64,000 bases of DNA, taken from NCBI RefSeq assembly GCF_000327385.1, contig NW_008708344.1, positions 127,622-191,621 on the forward strand. The letters are read 5' to 3'. The notes under the pieces were generated by a model that saw only the letters and a program-made list of their open reading frames with translations, was not told where the DNA came from and did not search any database. Made by a program: the position numbers and the translations under genes. The stretch is from Lottia gigantea. Taxonomy: Eukaryota > Mollusca > Gastropoda > Lottiidae. Positions 23,411 through 33,969 of this stretch are shown here, piece after piece (within the stretch, counting starts at the first letter, position 1; each line of letters begins with the position of its first letter).

Positions 23411-25142
23411 ATGGCTGACAAAGGCTCTTTGCCTAGAAGAAAACGAGGGAAACCTTTGTCTACTGAAGATATAAAACTACTTTTTCAGGGGTAAGTCATT
23501 TTGATTATGTGTCTCAGTATCTTTGATTATAATTATGATGCAACCACGATGTATAAGCATTCAACAATCAACTAAATACAAAATCATTTACGAAGATACA
23601 CCTACTTAATCCTAAAAATTTCGGTCAATGATTATCTTTATTATGCCAAATAAATTTTCAATTTATAACTTGCCCACTATACCTAAGAGATGTTAAAATA
23701 CACTTTTCAGGAATTCATCTGATGAATCTAGTTGTTATGGGGATGATAGTGACCAAGATAAAGACTACGATCCAAAAGCTGACGAATCTGAGAGTGACAG
23801 TGACAGAAAAACAAACCCGTATAAAAAATCTAGTTTTAACAAACAAGCAAATAATCATCTTCGAAAGAGAAAAAGTATATTAATATCTGAACAACAGCTT
23901 ACACTCGAAAAGCGAGGTGTAAACCAGCAACAACAAGAAGGTGTAGATCAACTACAACCAGGTGAAGATCAACAACAGCCAGGCGAAGATCAACAACAAC
24001 CAGGTGTACATAAAATACAACCAGATGTAGATCAACCACATCATGGTGTAGATCAACAACAACAATGGGTAGATCCAAAACAACAAGGTATAGATCTACA
24101 TCAAGGTGTAGATCAACAACCACTACAAGGTGCAAAGCAACAACAACAAGGTGTAAATCAACTTCAACGAGGTGAAGGTCAACAAAAACAAGATGTAAAT
24201 CAACTTCAACAAGGTGTAGATCAACAACAACAAGATGTAAATCAACTTCAACAAGGTGTAGATCAACAAAAACAAGATGTAAATCAACAACAACAATGTG
24301 TAGATCAACAAAAACAAGATGTAAATCAACAACAACATGGTGTAGATCAGCAAAAACAAGATGTAAATCAACAAAAACAAGATGTAAATCAACAACAACA
24401 TGGTGTAGAACAACAAAAACAAGATGTAAATCAACAACAACATGGTGTAGATCAGCAAAAACAAGGTGTAAATCAACAACAACATGGTGTAGAACAACAA
24501 AAACAAGATGTAAATCAACATCAAGGTGTAGATCAACAAAAACAAGGTGTAGATCAACAACAAGATGTAAATCAACAACAACATAGGGTAGATCAACAAG
24601 AACAAGGTGTAGATCAACAAAAACAAGGTGTAGATCAACAAGAAGAAGTAAATCAACAACAAGGTGTAGATCAACAAAAACAATGTGTAAATCAACAACA
24701 AGATGTAAATGTGAATGCAGAACATCACTATCACGCACGAACTGGTAAAGCACTTATGCGAAAACGGAAAAGAGAACCTAGCACATGGAAAAGTAATTTA
24801 AGAAAAAGGTTACGACAAAGTGGGGACGAATATATAGATAGCAGGGGAAAACTTCAACCAGCAAGGAAACCGACAACCAATAAAGATTGCTCTAAATGTA
24901 AATTTAAATGCAGCCAAAACTTTAGTGAAGCAAATAGAGCAACAATATTTTCTGAATTTTGGACATTGTCTGACAACGAAAAATTACATTTTTATGCAAA
25001 AACCACAAGCATTCAGGCTACAAAACGACCTAAGTCTGGTGGTAGTAGAAGAAAAAACAGTTTCGAGTATTTTCTTACAAATAAAGGAAGGAATATTAGA
25101 GTATGTAAAGAATTCTATTTAACAACTTTGAATATCAGCTAA
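23411..25142 (+). CDS. Unrecognised two-exon protein with about 38 Gln-rich heptads; reading continues past its stop
   Basis: Exon 1 (23411-23490) starts with a good Kozak ATG and encodes MADKGSLPRRKRGKPLSTED. Exon 2 (23711-25142) continues in phase, giving about 503 aa. Order: basic N terminus; acidic Ser/Asp segment (residues 28-60); basic patch; residues 96-360 made of 7-residue units close to [GD]V[DN]QQ[KQ][QH]; then a basic region (KRKREPSTWK), and CSKCKFKC at about 420-427 followed by an aromatic FWTLSDNEK block. After the TAA the same frame stays open and family-like to about 25400 (HINSIPRLESHYCRASTNKE). From memory, the C-terminal part resembles a widespread uncharacterised animal family often linked to DNA transposons. 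The copy looks broken, or the stop ends a shortened product. Confidence 0.6.
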
Positions 25143-25402
25143 AAGCGAGTCTTTACCTACCATAACTCAAAACATGTAACAACAGGAACACCAACACCAC
25201 TAAAATGGGGTAAAAATGCCAATAATGTTATTCCAGACCATGTGAAGAATGGAATTAGAGAACATATTAACTCTATTCCCCGTTTAGAATCTCATTATTG
25301 CAGAGCTTCCACTAACAAGGAATACTTGCCTAATGTGTTATCTATTGCGCTTTTATATGACAAATATGCTCAAAGATGTCGAGAGATGTCTCAATTTTAC
25401 AG
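25143..25402 (+). pseudogene. Continuation of the Gln-repeat gene's frame after its stop
   Basis: The same frame runs on from the stop at 25140-25142: KRVFTYHNSKH, then KWGKNANNVIPDHVKNG, HINSIPRLESHYCR and LLYDKYAQRC. After about 25400 the sequence turns into ordinary non-coding AT-rich DNA. The SHYCR and YDKY segments match my memory of the conserved part of the same family. This suggests the stop interrupts an older, longer protein. Confidence 0.5.
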
Positions 25403-25559
25403 GGTCTATGTGTTTGACTATCTGTGTTATTTTCTCGTGATCTTAAACGGTCAATTATTGGTCAGAATGAGTTATTTCTATTATATAATAACCCCTATAT
25501 GTCTGATTCTATTTCTTGAATAAATTTGGGCAGATAAATTCCAAGCGTTTTACCCATTT

Positions 25560-26200
25560 CCTAAACAATTATGCAAATATATCCATCTAAACATACAGAT
25601 ACACCAATATGGCTTTGAAATTATTCATATTTGAAAGTCACAAAGGTGTATCTGCAAAATCTCTTCATGAATTGTTCATATTCCAGTGACATTCTGCACT
25701 TGAAATTTGGTATGGGAATCAGTATTGAATCATATTAATACCATAAAAAGTCTCAAATGATAATCTTTATTTTTAACAGAATTATGAAGTTCTGAAACTT
25801 GAACCTCAATTTCCTCAGAACAGAGAAAATGTTAGATGGAACTAGTTAATTCTCGGTCGACGAGTTCTCTATATTAGCCTCGATCGACCGGGGTCGCTGT
25901 GGGGCCATGCCGATTACCGAAACCTCGATGAGCAAAACCTCCAACAAACATATTTTATTTCATCCATACTATTAAATTTACTGAACCATATCTGCTGTCT
26001 TACAACCTTGATACAGTTGAGAGAACCTCATTTAGTGTAAATAGTTTGTAAATTTTTCCCTAATTTGTATTGTATCGTATTGTAACTATTTTTGAATGGT
26101 AATGGATATATATAAGCTTTAAAGCTTGTTTCCAAAACCATATGCTTATCTATATGTATATTGTAATATTTGTAATTCTTGAATAAATATTGTTTAAAAA
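25560..26200. other. Spacer after the Gln-repeat gene
   Basis: Mostly AT-rich. Short motif caaaggtgtatctgc at 25640 echoes gatacacctacttaatcc in the intron at 23595, but no clear terminal repeat can be drawn. No gene seen. Confidence 0.35.
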
Positions 26201-26204
26201 AAAA

Positions 26205-26575
26205 AAAAGGCCGGGGCAAAGAGAAGGGAACACGTGGGAGGGAAGCAAAAGTACGCAGAAAGAGACAAAGGAAGGACAACGAGGTTGAAAGGTAGGGAAG
26301 TGGAGAGGAAGGCAAGAGCAATGGTAGAACAATAGACAGACAGTGAAGAAGAGACAAGGGGAAGTATAGAAAGGGCGTGTAAAACAAAGCTCTAGAGAGA
26401 AAGGGGAAAATGATAGACTGGGGGGTCAGTAGAGAGGAAATCAGAGGGAAGTGAAATAAGACAGAGTACAGAAAAAGAAAGTTTTGGAGACGGTGTAAGG
26501 GAGGAAGGTAGAAGTAAATAAGCGAGTGGGAGGGAATAGAGGGGATTAGGGTAAATACTGAGGAAGAAGTTTTCT
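26205..26575. repeat. Polypurine tract, about 370 bp
   Basis: After a poly-A run, the plus strand is almost only A and G (for example gaagggaacacgtgggaggg, agagacaaaggaagg). It is interrupted every 10-20 bases by single pyrimidines. The minus-strand open frames here are low-complexity artefacts. It resembles, in opposite orientation, the polypyrimidine tract at 32280-32760. Confidence 0.65.
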
Positions 26576-26579
26576 AATT

Positions 26580-27280
26580 TTGAGAGTTACTTATCGTGTC
26601 TGTAATGTTAAATGATTCGAATTACAACGTACAGTACTTCGAAGACTTATCATGGGTCGCCGTATTCCATTTCTTTAACCGATTTGATACTATCCAAAGT
26701 ATCTCCAGTGGTCAAAAAAAATTGCCCGTGGCAAAACATATTTAAACGTTACTTTTCAAAATAAAAATTTTGGTTCGCATGTCACAAACATTTGGTAGCA
26801 AATGTTACGGTTGTATATACACACACATTTTCCTCCGTCAAGAATTGTGTCTTCTCAACTTAAGAACAAGGCCAATATCACATCAAATGTTTTTCGATTA
26901 ATTTCAATTTTGAAAAGTCGTTCATAGGCCTATCTGATGGAAAATCAGAATTGTGCTTTCTTGGGTCCTTACGTGACTATGGACGCACATGTGTGACGAC
27001 AATATATCATCAAAACGAGCCAGTTCCAGTTCCAGTCGGATATGTGTAATTGTTGTTCTTGTATCTTATCTTGACATACAATTCATCACCTTTAATGAAT
27101 TATTTTAATTAGTTAGCACGAAGCCTTGAGGTAGACTTTATACATACATGTATTGTTTCCATTGTGTTTACAAGTGAATGAAAGCCAAGCTCATTAAATT
27201 CCAATAAATCATTATTATATTTCAACCGAGTTTTTGATTTTGGGTTAAGTATAGATTAATCAGCTTATACGCCTATTGTT
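26580..27280. other. Spacer, nothing recognised
   Basis: AT-rich, stop-rich in all frames; no repeat family or coding signal noticed. Confidence 0.3.
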
Positions 27281-27284
27281 CCAT

Positions 27285-27586
27285 TTTCACAATCAAGCTA
27301 TTACGAACTTCGTCTTATACCTTGACTGTATTAGCCACCTTTCTTGTATCACGTTCGTTTAAAAATGCAGCAATTTGATTGGAATACCGAATACAGTATA
27401 TCAGAGGCCTCAACAGAAAGTCTATAAGCCATAATGTTTACAGTAATTATGTTGAGAGCTCTGATATATATATTATATATATTCGCTGGCGTCCAATCCA
27501 ATCAAATCGCTGCATTCTATGATACTGGAAAAGTGGATATTGCAGTCAAGGTATAAGACGCACTTCATAATAGCTTGACATTGTGA
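27285..27586. mobile_element. Family A foldback MITE, well-preserved copy
   Basis: Left end ttcacaatcaagctattacg, then cgtcttataccttgactg and gccacctttcttgtatcac. The right arm has the inverted set: gatactggaaaagtgga, ttgcagtcaaggtataagac and atagcttgacattgtga. Arms are about 110-130 bases with a short AT-rich centre (atatatattatatata). Confidence 0.8.
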
Positions 27587-27734
27587 GGGATGATACTGCT
27601 GTTGTATAAACCAGTCGCAGATATAACTTGATATTTCAACATTTCCCTGGTGGACACATCTTTGTCAACAACAGTTTACAATTTGAAAGCAAGTCAAACT
27701 TCAGATGCAGCCAAGGAGTTAAATATAACCTAAT

Positions 27735-28175
27735 CAGGTTACTTTTTAGAATGACAATGTAACATCCGATATTATTATTAAGACATCCGGAAAATGGCAG
27801 TAGTTTCCAGGCCTTATCTCCAATGTAACGATTCAGGTACAATCAATATCATACCTCGATAGGTGAGATATAAAAATGAAAAATTTACACAATAATTCAA
27901 TGTGCAATTTATTTAAAGTACATGTGTATATACACCAAATATACAAATATATTTATATGAAAAATAGATGCCAGTGGTCTGTGCAATATGATACTAAATA
28001 GAATACTATAGAATACATGAACCCTATATATAACCTTAAAATAATACTAAATATATTAACTATTTTTTGATATAGTTACTTTTTAGAATGACAGTCTGAC
28101 GTCCGATACGTCTATTATTATTAAGACATTTGGAAAATGACAGTAGTTTCCAGGCTTTTCTCCCAAGATATAACG
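27735..28175. repeat. Two direct copies of an about 105-bp segment
   Basis: 27735-27845 and 28070-28175 share gttactttttagaatgaca, ttattattaagacat, ggaaaatg.cagtagttt, ccaggc and taacgattc. They are direct repeats with a spacer of about 225 bases. Not assigned to any family. Confidence 0.7.
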
Positions 28176-28298
28176 ATTCTTATATATGTGTGTTTTCTTT
28201 CCTGAATGCTTTATTTAATGAATCTTATTATAATACCAAATGCACACCAACGTACATATAACATAGTAATGGACCTTAAATATAACTTAAAATGACCG

Positions 28299-28710
28299 GT
28301 ATGATATCATACCTTGGAATAAGAAACGTAAATCGTTTCGCTAAACTAATCAGTAAATAATGTTCAAAGCTCACCGTCGAAATTTGAGCCTTCAAATCCA
28401 ACTGTATCCATAATTATCTATGTTTGAAAGATATATTCACGAGTGTGTATTTTAAGAAAATTTTCGTTTTGGATATTCGTTGATAACGTCATAGACCCAT
28501 TCTGTCCCACTTCGTCTACGCACAGCTGCGTCTGAAGATGTCTTGGTATCAGAAACAGGACGTTTAACTTTCGGATACCCCAAATTTCAGAGAAAATAAT
28601 ATAAACAATTAAATTTCTTGTTTGAGGCCATTTTGAAGGAATTATTTTCGTACAGTTTTAGTAGTTCTGAAGACTATATTAATTCATTCAAGGTCCAAAT
28701 CAATCCCCTG
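28299..28710. mobile_element. Family B repeat, copy 2
   Basis: Carries accttggaataagaaacg, aatttgagccttcaaatcca, aattatctatgtttgaaag and, further on, agtagttctgaagactat. An unrelated stretch separates the two parts, so this copy may hold an insertion. Confidence 0.55.
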
Positions 28711-28719
28711 GAAATGCCG

Positions 28720-29479
28720 CAAAATGTCCCTTTTAAATTTATATTAAATGTACATAAAACACCTAATAGATATAATAGAAAATTGCTTTTGATCCTTTTC
28801 GTTATATAAAAGCGTTGTAAGCGCGTGATATAACTAGTGCAATTCGAAGTTATTGTAGGCCTACGTTTTACTTTGTAGATTTGTAGAGTCTGTAACTTAA
28901 AATATACTGTTTTTCGTATATCATTAGAAATTTCTGTTGTTGCTCACATTGTTTCGATAAGAAAGATTACTTCGTGGCATTAAACGTGTAATTCCTATTA
29001 TAAGACATGTCAGAGAGCGCCTGAACCAATTGTTTTCGCGGATGAAATTAAATTTAGGTTAACTGGTGCCAAAATGAGTCATGAACAGGATTCGATATCA
29101 AACTTATTCGGAAATTTAATTGTTGCTACGTAGAGTTTTTGCTATATACTACCTCTGTTCTGAAAGGAAAGTGCGACTGTAGGTTAAATTTTTCGTTCTG
29201 TCGTGCAGATGCAGCATTAAATGTCGGAATGTTCATTGACTATAACAGCCGCAAAATCTACACAATACCCTCACAGTGCATAAGCATACAACAATAATGA
29301 ACACATACTAAACGGCGCCGACTGCCATGGTGAGAAAAAAAAACATTAAGTAAAATACAGCCCAAGGTATTTTGTTTCGTACCCATTTCCTATGGTTTAC
29401 AGTGCTGAGATGCCAGCATACAAAACTGGACACAAGAAAAAGAAGTAAATAAATATCATTTCTAGCTATTCAATATAGA
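28720..29479. other. Spacer and 3' flank of the GPCR gene
   Basis: No second gene seen. Sequence is AT-rich; the GPCR 3' UTR should lie in the right part of it on the minus strand, but no clear AATAAA stands close to the stop. Confidence 0.35.
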
Positions 29480-30595
29480 TTATGTTTTACAACACATCTT
29501 CCTACAATTCACACGAAATGATTTCAATCGCCAAATATAAACCAAAGGATTCAGAAGGCTATTTGAGGTAAACAAAACGCCACATGCTGTCAAAATTTGA
29601 CTATGTTCAGCGATAAAATCCTCCCGAGTTTCCCAATTGACCTCTACGAAAACTGAAACTATAGAAAGGGGAAGGTAACATATTCCATATAATGAAGCTG
29701 TTAAAATCATCGTTATCAAAACTTTCATATCATTCGCAAGTTCAGACGAATTTCTTGGCTTCATTTCTGCTACAGGCTCATTGTGGCGTTTTGGAGTTGT
29801 GGTATTTTCAGGAACTATTGCATTCTTAAACAAGCCTTCGGAGCTAACTTTCTTATTGACATCCTTTTGTGTAGTTGCTTCAATCCGTGTGACTTGGGTT
29901 TGTTCAATGTTTGTATCAGCCGGAATCTTGTCTCCAGTGTCAACAAAATCATTGACTTGTAAATGTTGGCGGTTGGTCTGCAATCGAGATTGGATTCGCT
30001 CTTGTGCTGCTGAAAACTTCTGAAGACGTCTAACCTTGATGCCGATGTAGATATACATGCAAATGATACTGAACGAACAGAAGAAAGTTATTGTCATAAA
30101 TAGAACGTACCCATATCTGCCACCAGATATAGTAGGAAAGCATTTTTTACCTTTAGTCACAGGTTGGTACAAGGTACCAAGTATTGCTGCAGAACAGATT
30201 ACGTATAGTATGACAACTATTGCCGCCATTTTCTTTTTAGACATCCATGCAGTGTATGCATAAGTAATTCGCAGTACCAGAAATCTATCTACTGTTTGAA
30301 GCAATGCCATAAAACTGGTTATGGCTCCAAATACCATGTTCATATATAGAGATATATAACAATAAACTCCTTCAAAATTATCCAGAATCATCATTATAGT
30401 TGACACTCCTACAGCCAAATCTGTTATAACTTGTCCAGTAAAACATGCTTTAACTCTTCCTGGTATTTCTTGATTCTTGAAAATCATCAACAGACTTATT
30501 CCATTTAACAGTATACATGAAGTTCCTTGTACTCCACCCATCACAATTACCGAAATTGGGTTGGCAAATGTTACATTGGACTGTGCTTCGGACAT
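29480..30595 (-). CDS. Class A (rhodopsin-like) G protein-coupled receptor, 371 aa, single exon
   Basis: Seven hydrophobic helices can be placed at about residues 14-39, 49-72, 80-107, 122-143, 161-188, 289-315 and 329-354. Helix 2 has the conserved Asp (ITDLAVG). Helix 3 is preceded by Cys 79 and ends in D-R-F in place of D-R-Y (QTVDRFLVL); the partner Cys is in KKCFPT. Helix 6 has CYLP and helix 7 has NPLVY. The N terminus has one NVT glycosylation site, loop 3 is long (about 100 residues) and the tail ends CRKMCCKT, likely palmitoylated. The ligand cannot be told; an amine- or lipid-receptor-like orphan is possible. The whole frame is in one exon with no decay. Confidence 0.85.
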   Translation of the reverse strand: MSEAQSNVTFANPISVIVMGGVQGTSCILLNGISLLMIFKNQEIPGRVKACFTGQVITDLAVGVSTIMMILDNFEGVYCYISLYMNMVFGAITSFMALLQTVDRFLVLRITYAYTAWMSKKKMAAIVVILYVICSAAILGTLYQPVTKGKKCFPTISGGRYGYVLFMTITFFCSFSIICMYIYIGIKVRRLQKFSAAQERIQSRLQTNRQHLQVNDFVDTGDKIPADTNIEQTQVTRIEATTQKDVNKKVSSEGLFKNAIVPENTTTPKRHNEPVAEMKPRNSSELANDMKVLITMILTASLYGICYLPLSIVSVFVEVNWETREDFIAEHSQILTACGVLFTSNSLLNPLVYIWRLKSFRVNCRKMCCKT

Positions 30596-32270
30596 TTTGA
30601 CGTTTCCGGATATGTATGCGTCGCTGTCTGTTCTAATGATATTAGTCTTGTTAGTATTCGGGTCTCAAAAATCATACTACATTAATAAGTCAAGTTTCTA
30701 GTTATTAAACCCCGCGATTCCAGTGCGTCTGATGATTATTGTTTTTCTCAACAACATGCTTTATTGATTCCTGCTAAACATCAGAACCTTATTTGATAAT
30801 GATTCTCCAGTTTCTATCTAATGATACATGACAGCAATGTCTTACATAAATCTTTGAGAGACGATGATTTCACCTGTACTTCGTATACCAAGAAGCACCA
30901 CGTTTTGCACCATAGAAGCTATGATGGTCGTTTTTGCGCCACGTTTTGCACCACAGAAGCTATGAATGTACGTTTTGCACTACTAGACTCTTAAGCCGTC
31001 GCTATTAGCCGCCGGTTGCTCTGTAAAATCAAATTTTGAAGACATTGTATGTGCTCATGTTTATATTTTTTCTTATCAACGCGAAGACATGCTAAGACTA
31101 ACAGTACTATTTTGAGGCTGCTTTTTCAATTCTCATAAAAATAATGGACAAAATTCAAAGAAAGTTTTACTTTGCTCTAACAATAGCCAATTCAGCAAGT
31201 CAGAAACTAGCTTAAAATATCTGATTAGCCCGTCGGTTTTAGTTGCCAGCCAGTCACTTTTAACAAAATAAATCGGATCAAGGGTATATGCACCACAGAA
31301 GTATAGCCTTGTTTATACGGCGACATTTATACTATGTTTTTTGCGCAGGTGCAAATTTGCTTATGTGAGCAAATCAGTCTGTATGAGCATATTTTAAAAT
31401 TAAAAATCTGCTACAGTCTGTGAGTAAATGTATATTTTCTGCAACCGTCAGCAAATTTTGTCGTATGAACATGTAGCAAATTTACTTACAGTAATTATTT
31501 AGTATCTATGTTTATATGGTGTTTTGGCAATGTTCTAACCTCATTGGACAAGAAAGTTAACCAGATAAGTTAATACACGCTTATTGACAGCTTAGTTTTT
31601 AAAAATGAACATTTGGCAACAGTAATAATCACTAGTATAAAATATTTAACAAACATTGCTTACAAACTTTTTGGTTTTCAATAATGGTCTGCCTTAAGTG
31701 ATAAATAACAGTTTTGTCCAAATGGAATTTTGTTTTCAAGATTAAGAAGTCAATGATAAGAAATTTGAGAGGGAACGCATAATTTTCATTTTTATCTCTG
31801 TATTTGGACTATTATTATCTTGTATTTCAATATAAACCTTCAATTACTCCCTGCCACTGTTAGAATACATCTTTATGGTTGTCATTTTTCATCAAATTAG
31901 TGTTTAATGACATATTTTAATTCTATGTAAATAATAATTATGTTCAATTTAGTTTGTAATGTAAAATGTAATGAAGGTGATAAAGATTAATTAGTTTTAA
32001 ATTATTGTTTTCGCATAGTATATATTTTCTTATTGTTTAATCAAATAGCCAATTATTAAAGGGATTCTACGGAGTATTTGTCATTTTCGGTCTATATGAC
32101 CTAAAGAGCTGAAAATCACCATTAATACCTAACTTAATTCCAGCCTATGGTAGATTTTTGACTTCTCGTTTTTTTTTTTAAGTCTGTAGATGGTCAATGT
32201 GAACATTCCCTGCAAATTTCAGCTTTGTAACTTTTCAAGAAAAAAATGTATTTGGATATAAACATTTTTG
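30596..32270. other. GPCR upstream region and spacer
   Basis: Contains a two-unit tandem (cacgttttgcacca..gaagctatga, 30899-30975). Around 31290-31500 there are repeated gcaaatttgc and gcaaatttac-type words suggestive of an old palindromic element. No coding exon seen. Confidence 0.4.
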
Positions 32271-32274
32271 GTTT

Positions 32275-32760
32275 TCACCTCACTACGACCTTGTCTCTTC
32301 TTTCCTACCTCTCAATTTCACCTGTATCTTCTTCTTACCTTTCTTCACCTCTTGTCTCTTCTTTCCTTCATCTCTACACCTCATGACTCCTTCTTCCAAA
32401 ATCACTCCGCCCTTTTTTCCTACCTCTCTACATCCTTTGTTTCTTCTCTTCGTCCTACTCCTCTACACCCTGTCTCCTCTTTCCTTCTTCTCTACACCCA
32501 TGTCTCTTCTTTTTCCTTACCACTCCCCGTCTGCCGCGGTGGATCAGACGTTTGCTCGCTAACCTGAAGGTCCAGGGTTCAATCATGACATAGGTCGATG
32601 TAATACCTTCCTTTCCCCCTGTCTCTTCTTTCCTTTTCCTCTACACCCCACATATGCTTCCTACCTCACAATTGTGTCCTCTCTTTCCTATTACACCGTC
32701 TTTATTCTTCTCTTCGCCTCCTGTATCTTCTTCCTATCTCACCATTATTAATCTCTCTAA
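32275..32760. repeat. Polypyrimidine tract with minisatellite-like units
   Basis: Plus-strand units such as ctcttctttccttc, ctctacaccctgtctc and tacctctcaatttcacc recur irregularly. A tRNA-like SINE head interrupts the tract at 32527-32600. It looks like the opposite-strand relative of 26205-26575. Confidence 0.65.
32527..32625 (+). mobile_element. tRNA-like SINE head, plus strand
   Basis: Reads ccgcggtggatcagacg, tgctcgctaacctgaaggtc and cagggttcaatcatgacat, followed by ataggtcgatgtaatacctt. This matches the head of the full copy at 62087-62402. The box-B-like GGTTCAATC is intact. The body of the SINE is missing. Confidence 0.7.
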
Positions 32761-33539
32761 TACATCCGGAACATTTTGAATTGCTATCTAATTTTATGAA
32801 ATGCGAATCAAAAATTCAAAATTTAGTTTGACTAATTGCTTCTTAAGGTGTACCGGGAGCGGTTTTCTATCTTAGGGTGAACTTGAAGTAGTGCTATTTC
32901 TAATGGTGCATTTGGTGTGGTGCTATTTCTGAGGGTGTTCTGGGAGTGGTGCATTGGAAATGCAATTTAGAACAAAAGCTTTTAGATATAAATCATTTTT
33001 AATAAATTCATTTACATGAATTATTACACGTGTCGTTAGGTGTCCCTTTCCTCAAACAAAAATAAACTTCAACATATTAGTATAGACTTTTGAGTATTAT
33101 TATTGACAATGCGTGTAGATGGTTTGCCTGCAACAAGCAGTAAACAAGCTACTTCAACAACCTTCTTATATTATGGCCAGTAACTGAATGTATCAAATGA
33201 TAAACACACCAGCCTAATAAATGTTCAGATTGTAAAAAAATCTGGAATAAGTTGGAACTTGGAGTAATGACTGCAAGGTTGGAAGCTATAAGAACCAGAC
33301 TAGTCTATATCATTCTAATCGTGGAGACCAAAAAGAACATAATTACAAAACGAAATTGTAATCTCATTTATTAGATAGTCTATATATACTGAAAATCAAA
33401 AGAAATATATCTTTATTTTTAATTGTTTATACATGAAAGTAAAGCTATCAGAGAAAGTCAGTGTAAAATAGTGTTTATGGCAACAACTAGAAGCAGTTGA
33501 AGGTTTAATTAAATGAGTTATTGACCACAGAAACATGCA

Positions 33540-33802
33540 TCTTTACAATTTCAAGCTGCTCTAAACTTCGTACTTGTTTGCAGTGATTTGATTGGATTGT
33601 AAGTTAGAGAAAACTGCCAATCAGAGTCAATGACATGAAATCTGTAAACAATAAGCCATAATGTGTAGTTATTCTATTGAGACTATTTGATTGACTGTAT
33701 TCACTGGCGTACAATCCAATTACATTGTGATACAAGAAAGGTGACTATTGCAGTAAAGGTATAAGACGCAGTTCGCAATACCTTTCATTACCTTTCATCA
33801 TT
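33540..33802. mobile_element. Family A foldback MITE, in the OLA1 3' flank
   Basis: Left arm tttgcagtgatttgattgg; right arm gatacaagaaaggtgacta, tgcagtaaaggtataagac, gcagttcgcaat. The extreme ends are worn. It lies within 170 bases of the OLA1 stop, so is probably in or just past the 3' UTR. Confidence 0.7.
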
Positions 33803-33969
33803 TTGAAAATGCAGAACAAGTAGTTGCCAGTGTCTGTTATCAGTAGTGAAGTCTTTTTGCCTAACAGTATATTCTATATCTCAATTTCTTCCAATCTAAG
33901 GGATGAAAACACAAAATGTGAGGATATTACAATTAAAAATTTGACAAATAATACAAGTGATGGATTATT

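Noticed and set aside
23899-24753. Long open frames on both strands with repeats such as VDLHLVFVDLHLV (minus) and STKTRCKSTTTWCR (plus)
   Set aside because: They are other frames of the Gln heptad array; the frame joined to exon 1 and flanked by non-repeat coding sequence is the credible one.
26028-26387. Minus-strand frame rich in Leu, Pro and Ser
   Set aside because: Product of the polypurine tract read from the other strand.
32268-32567. Plus-strand frame rich in Leu and Ser
   Set aside because: Low-complexity polypyrimidine tract interrupted by a SINE head.
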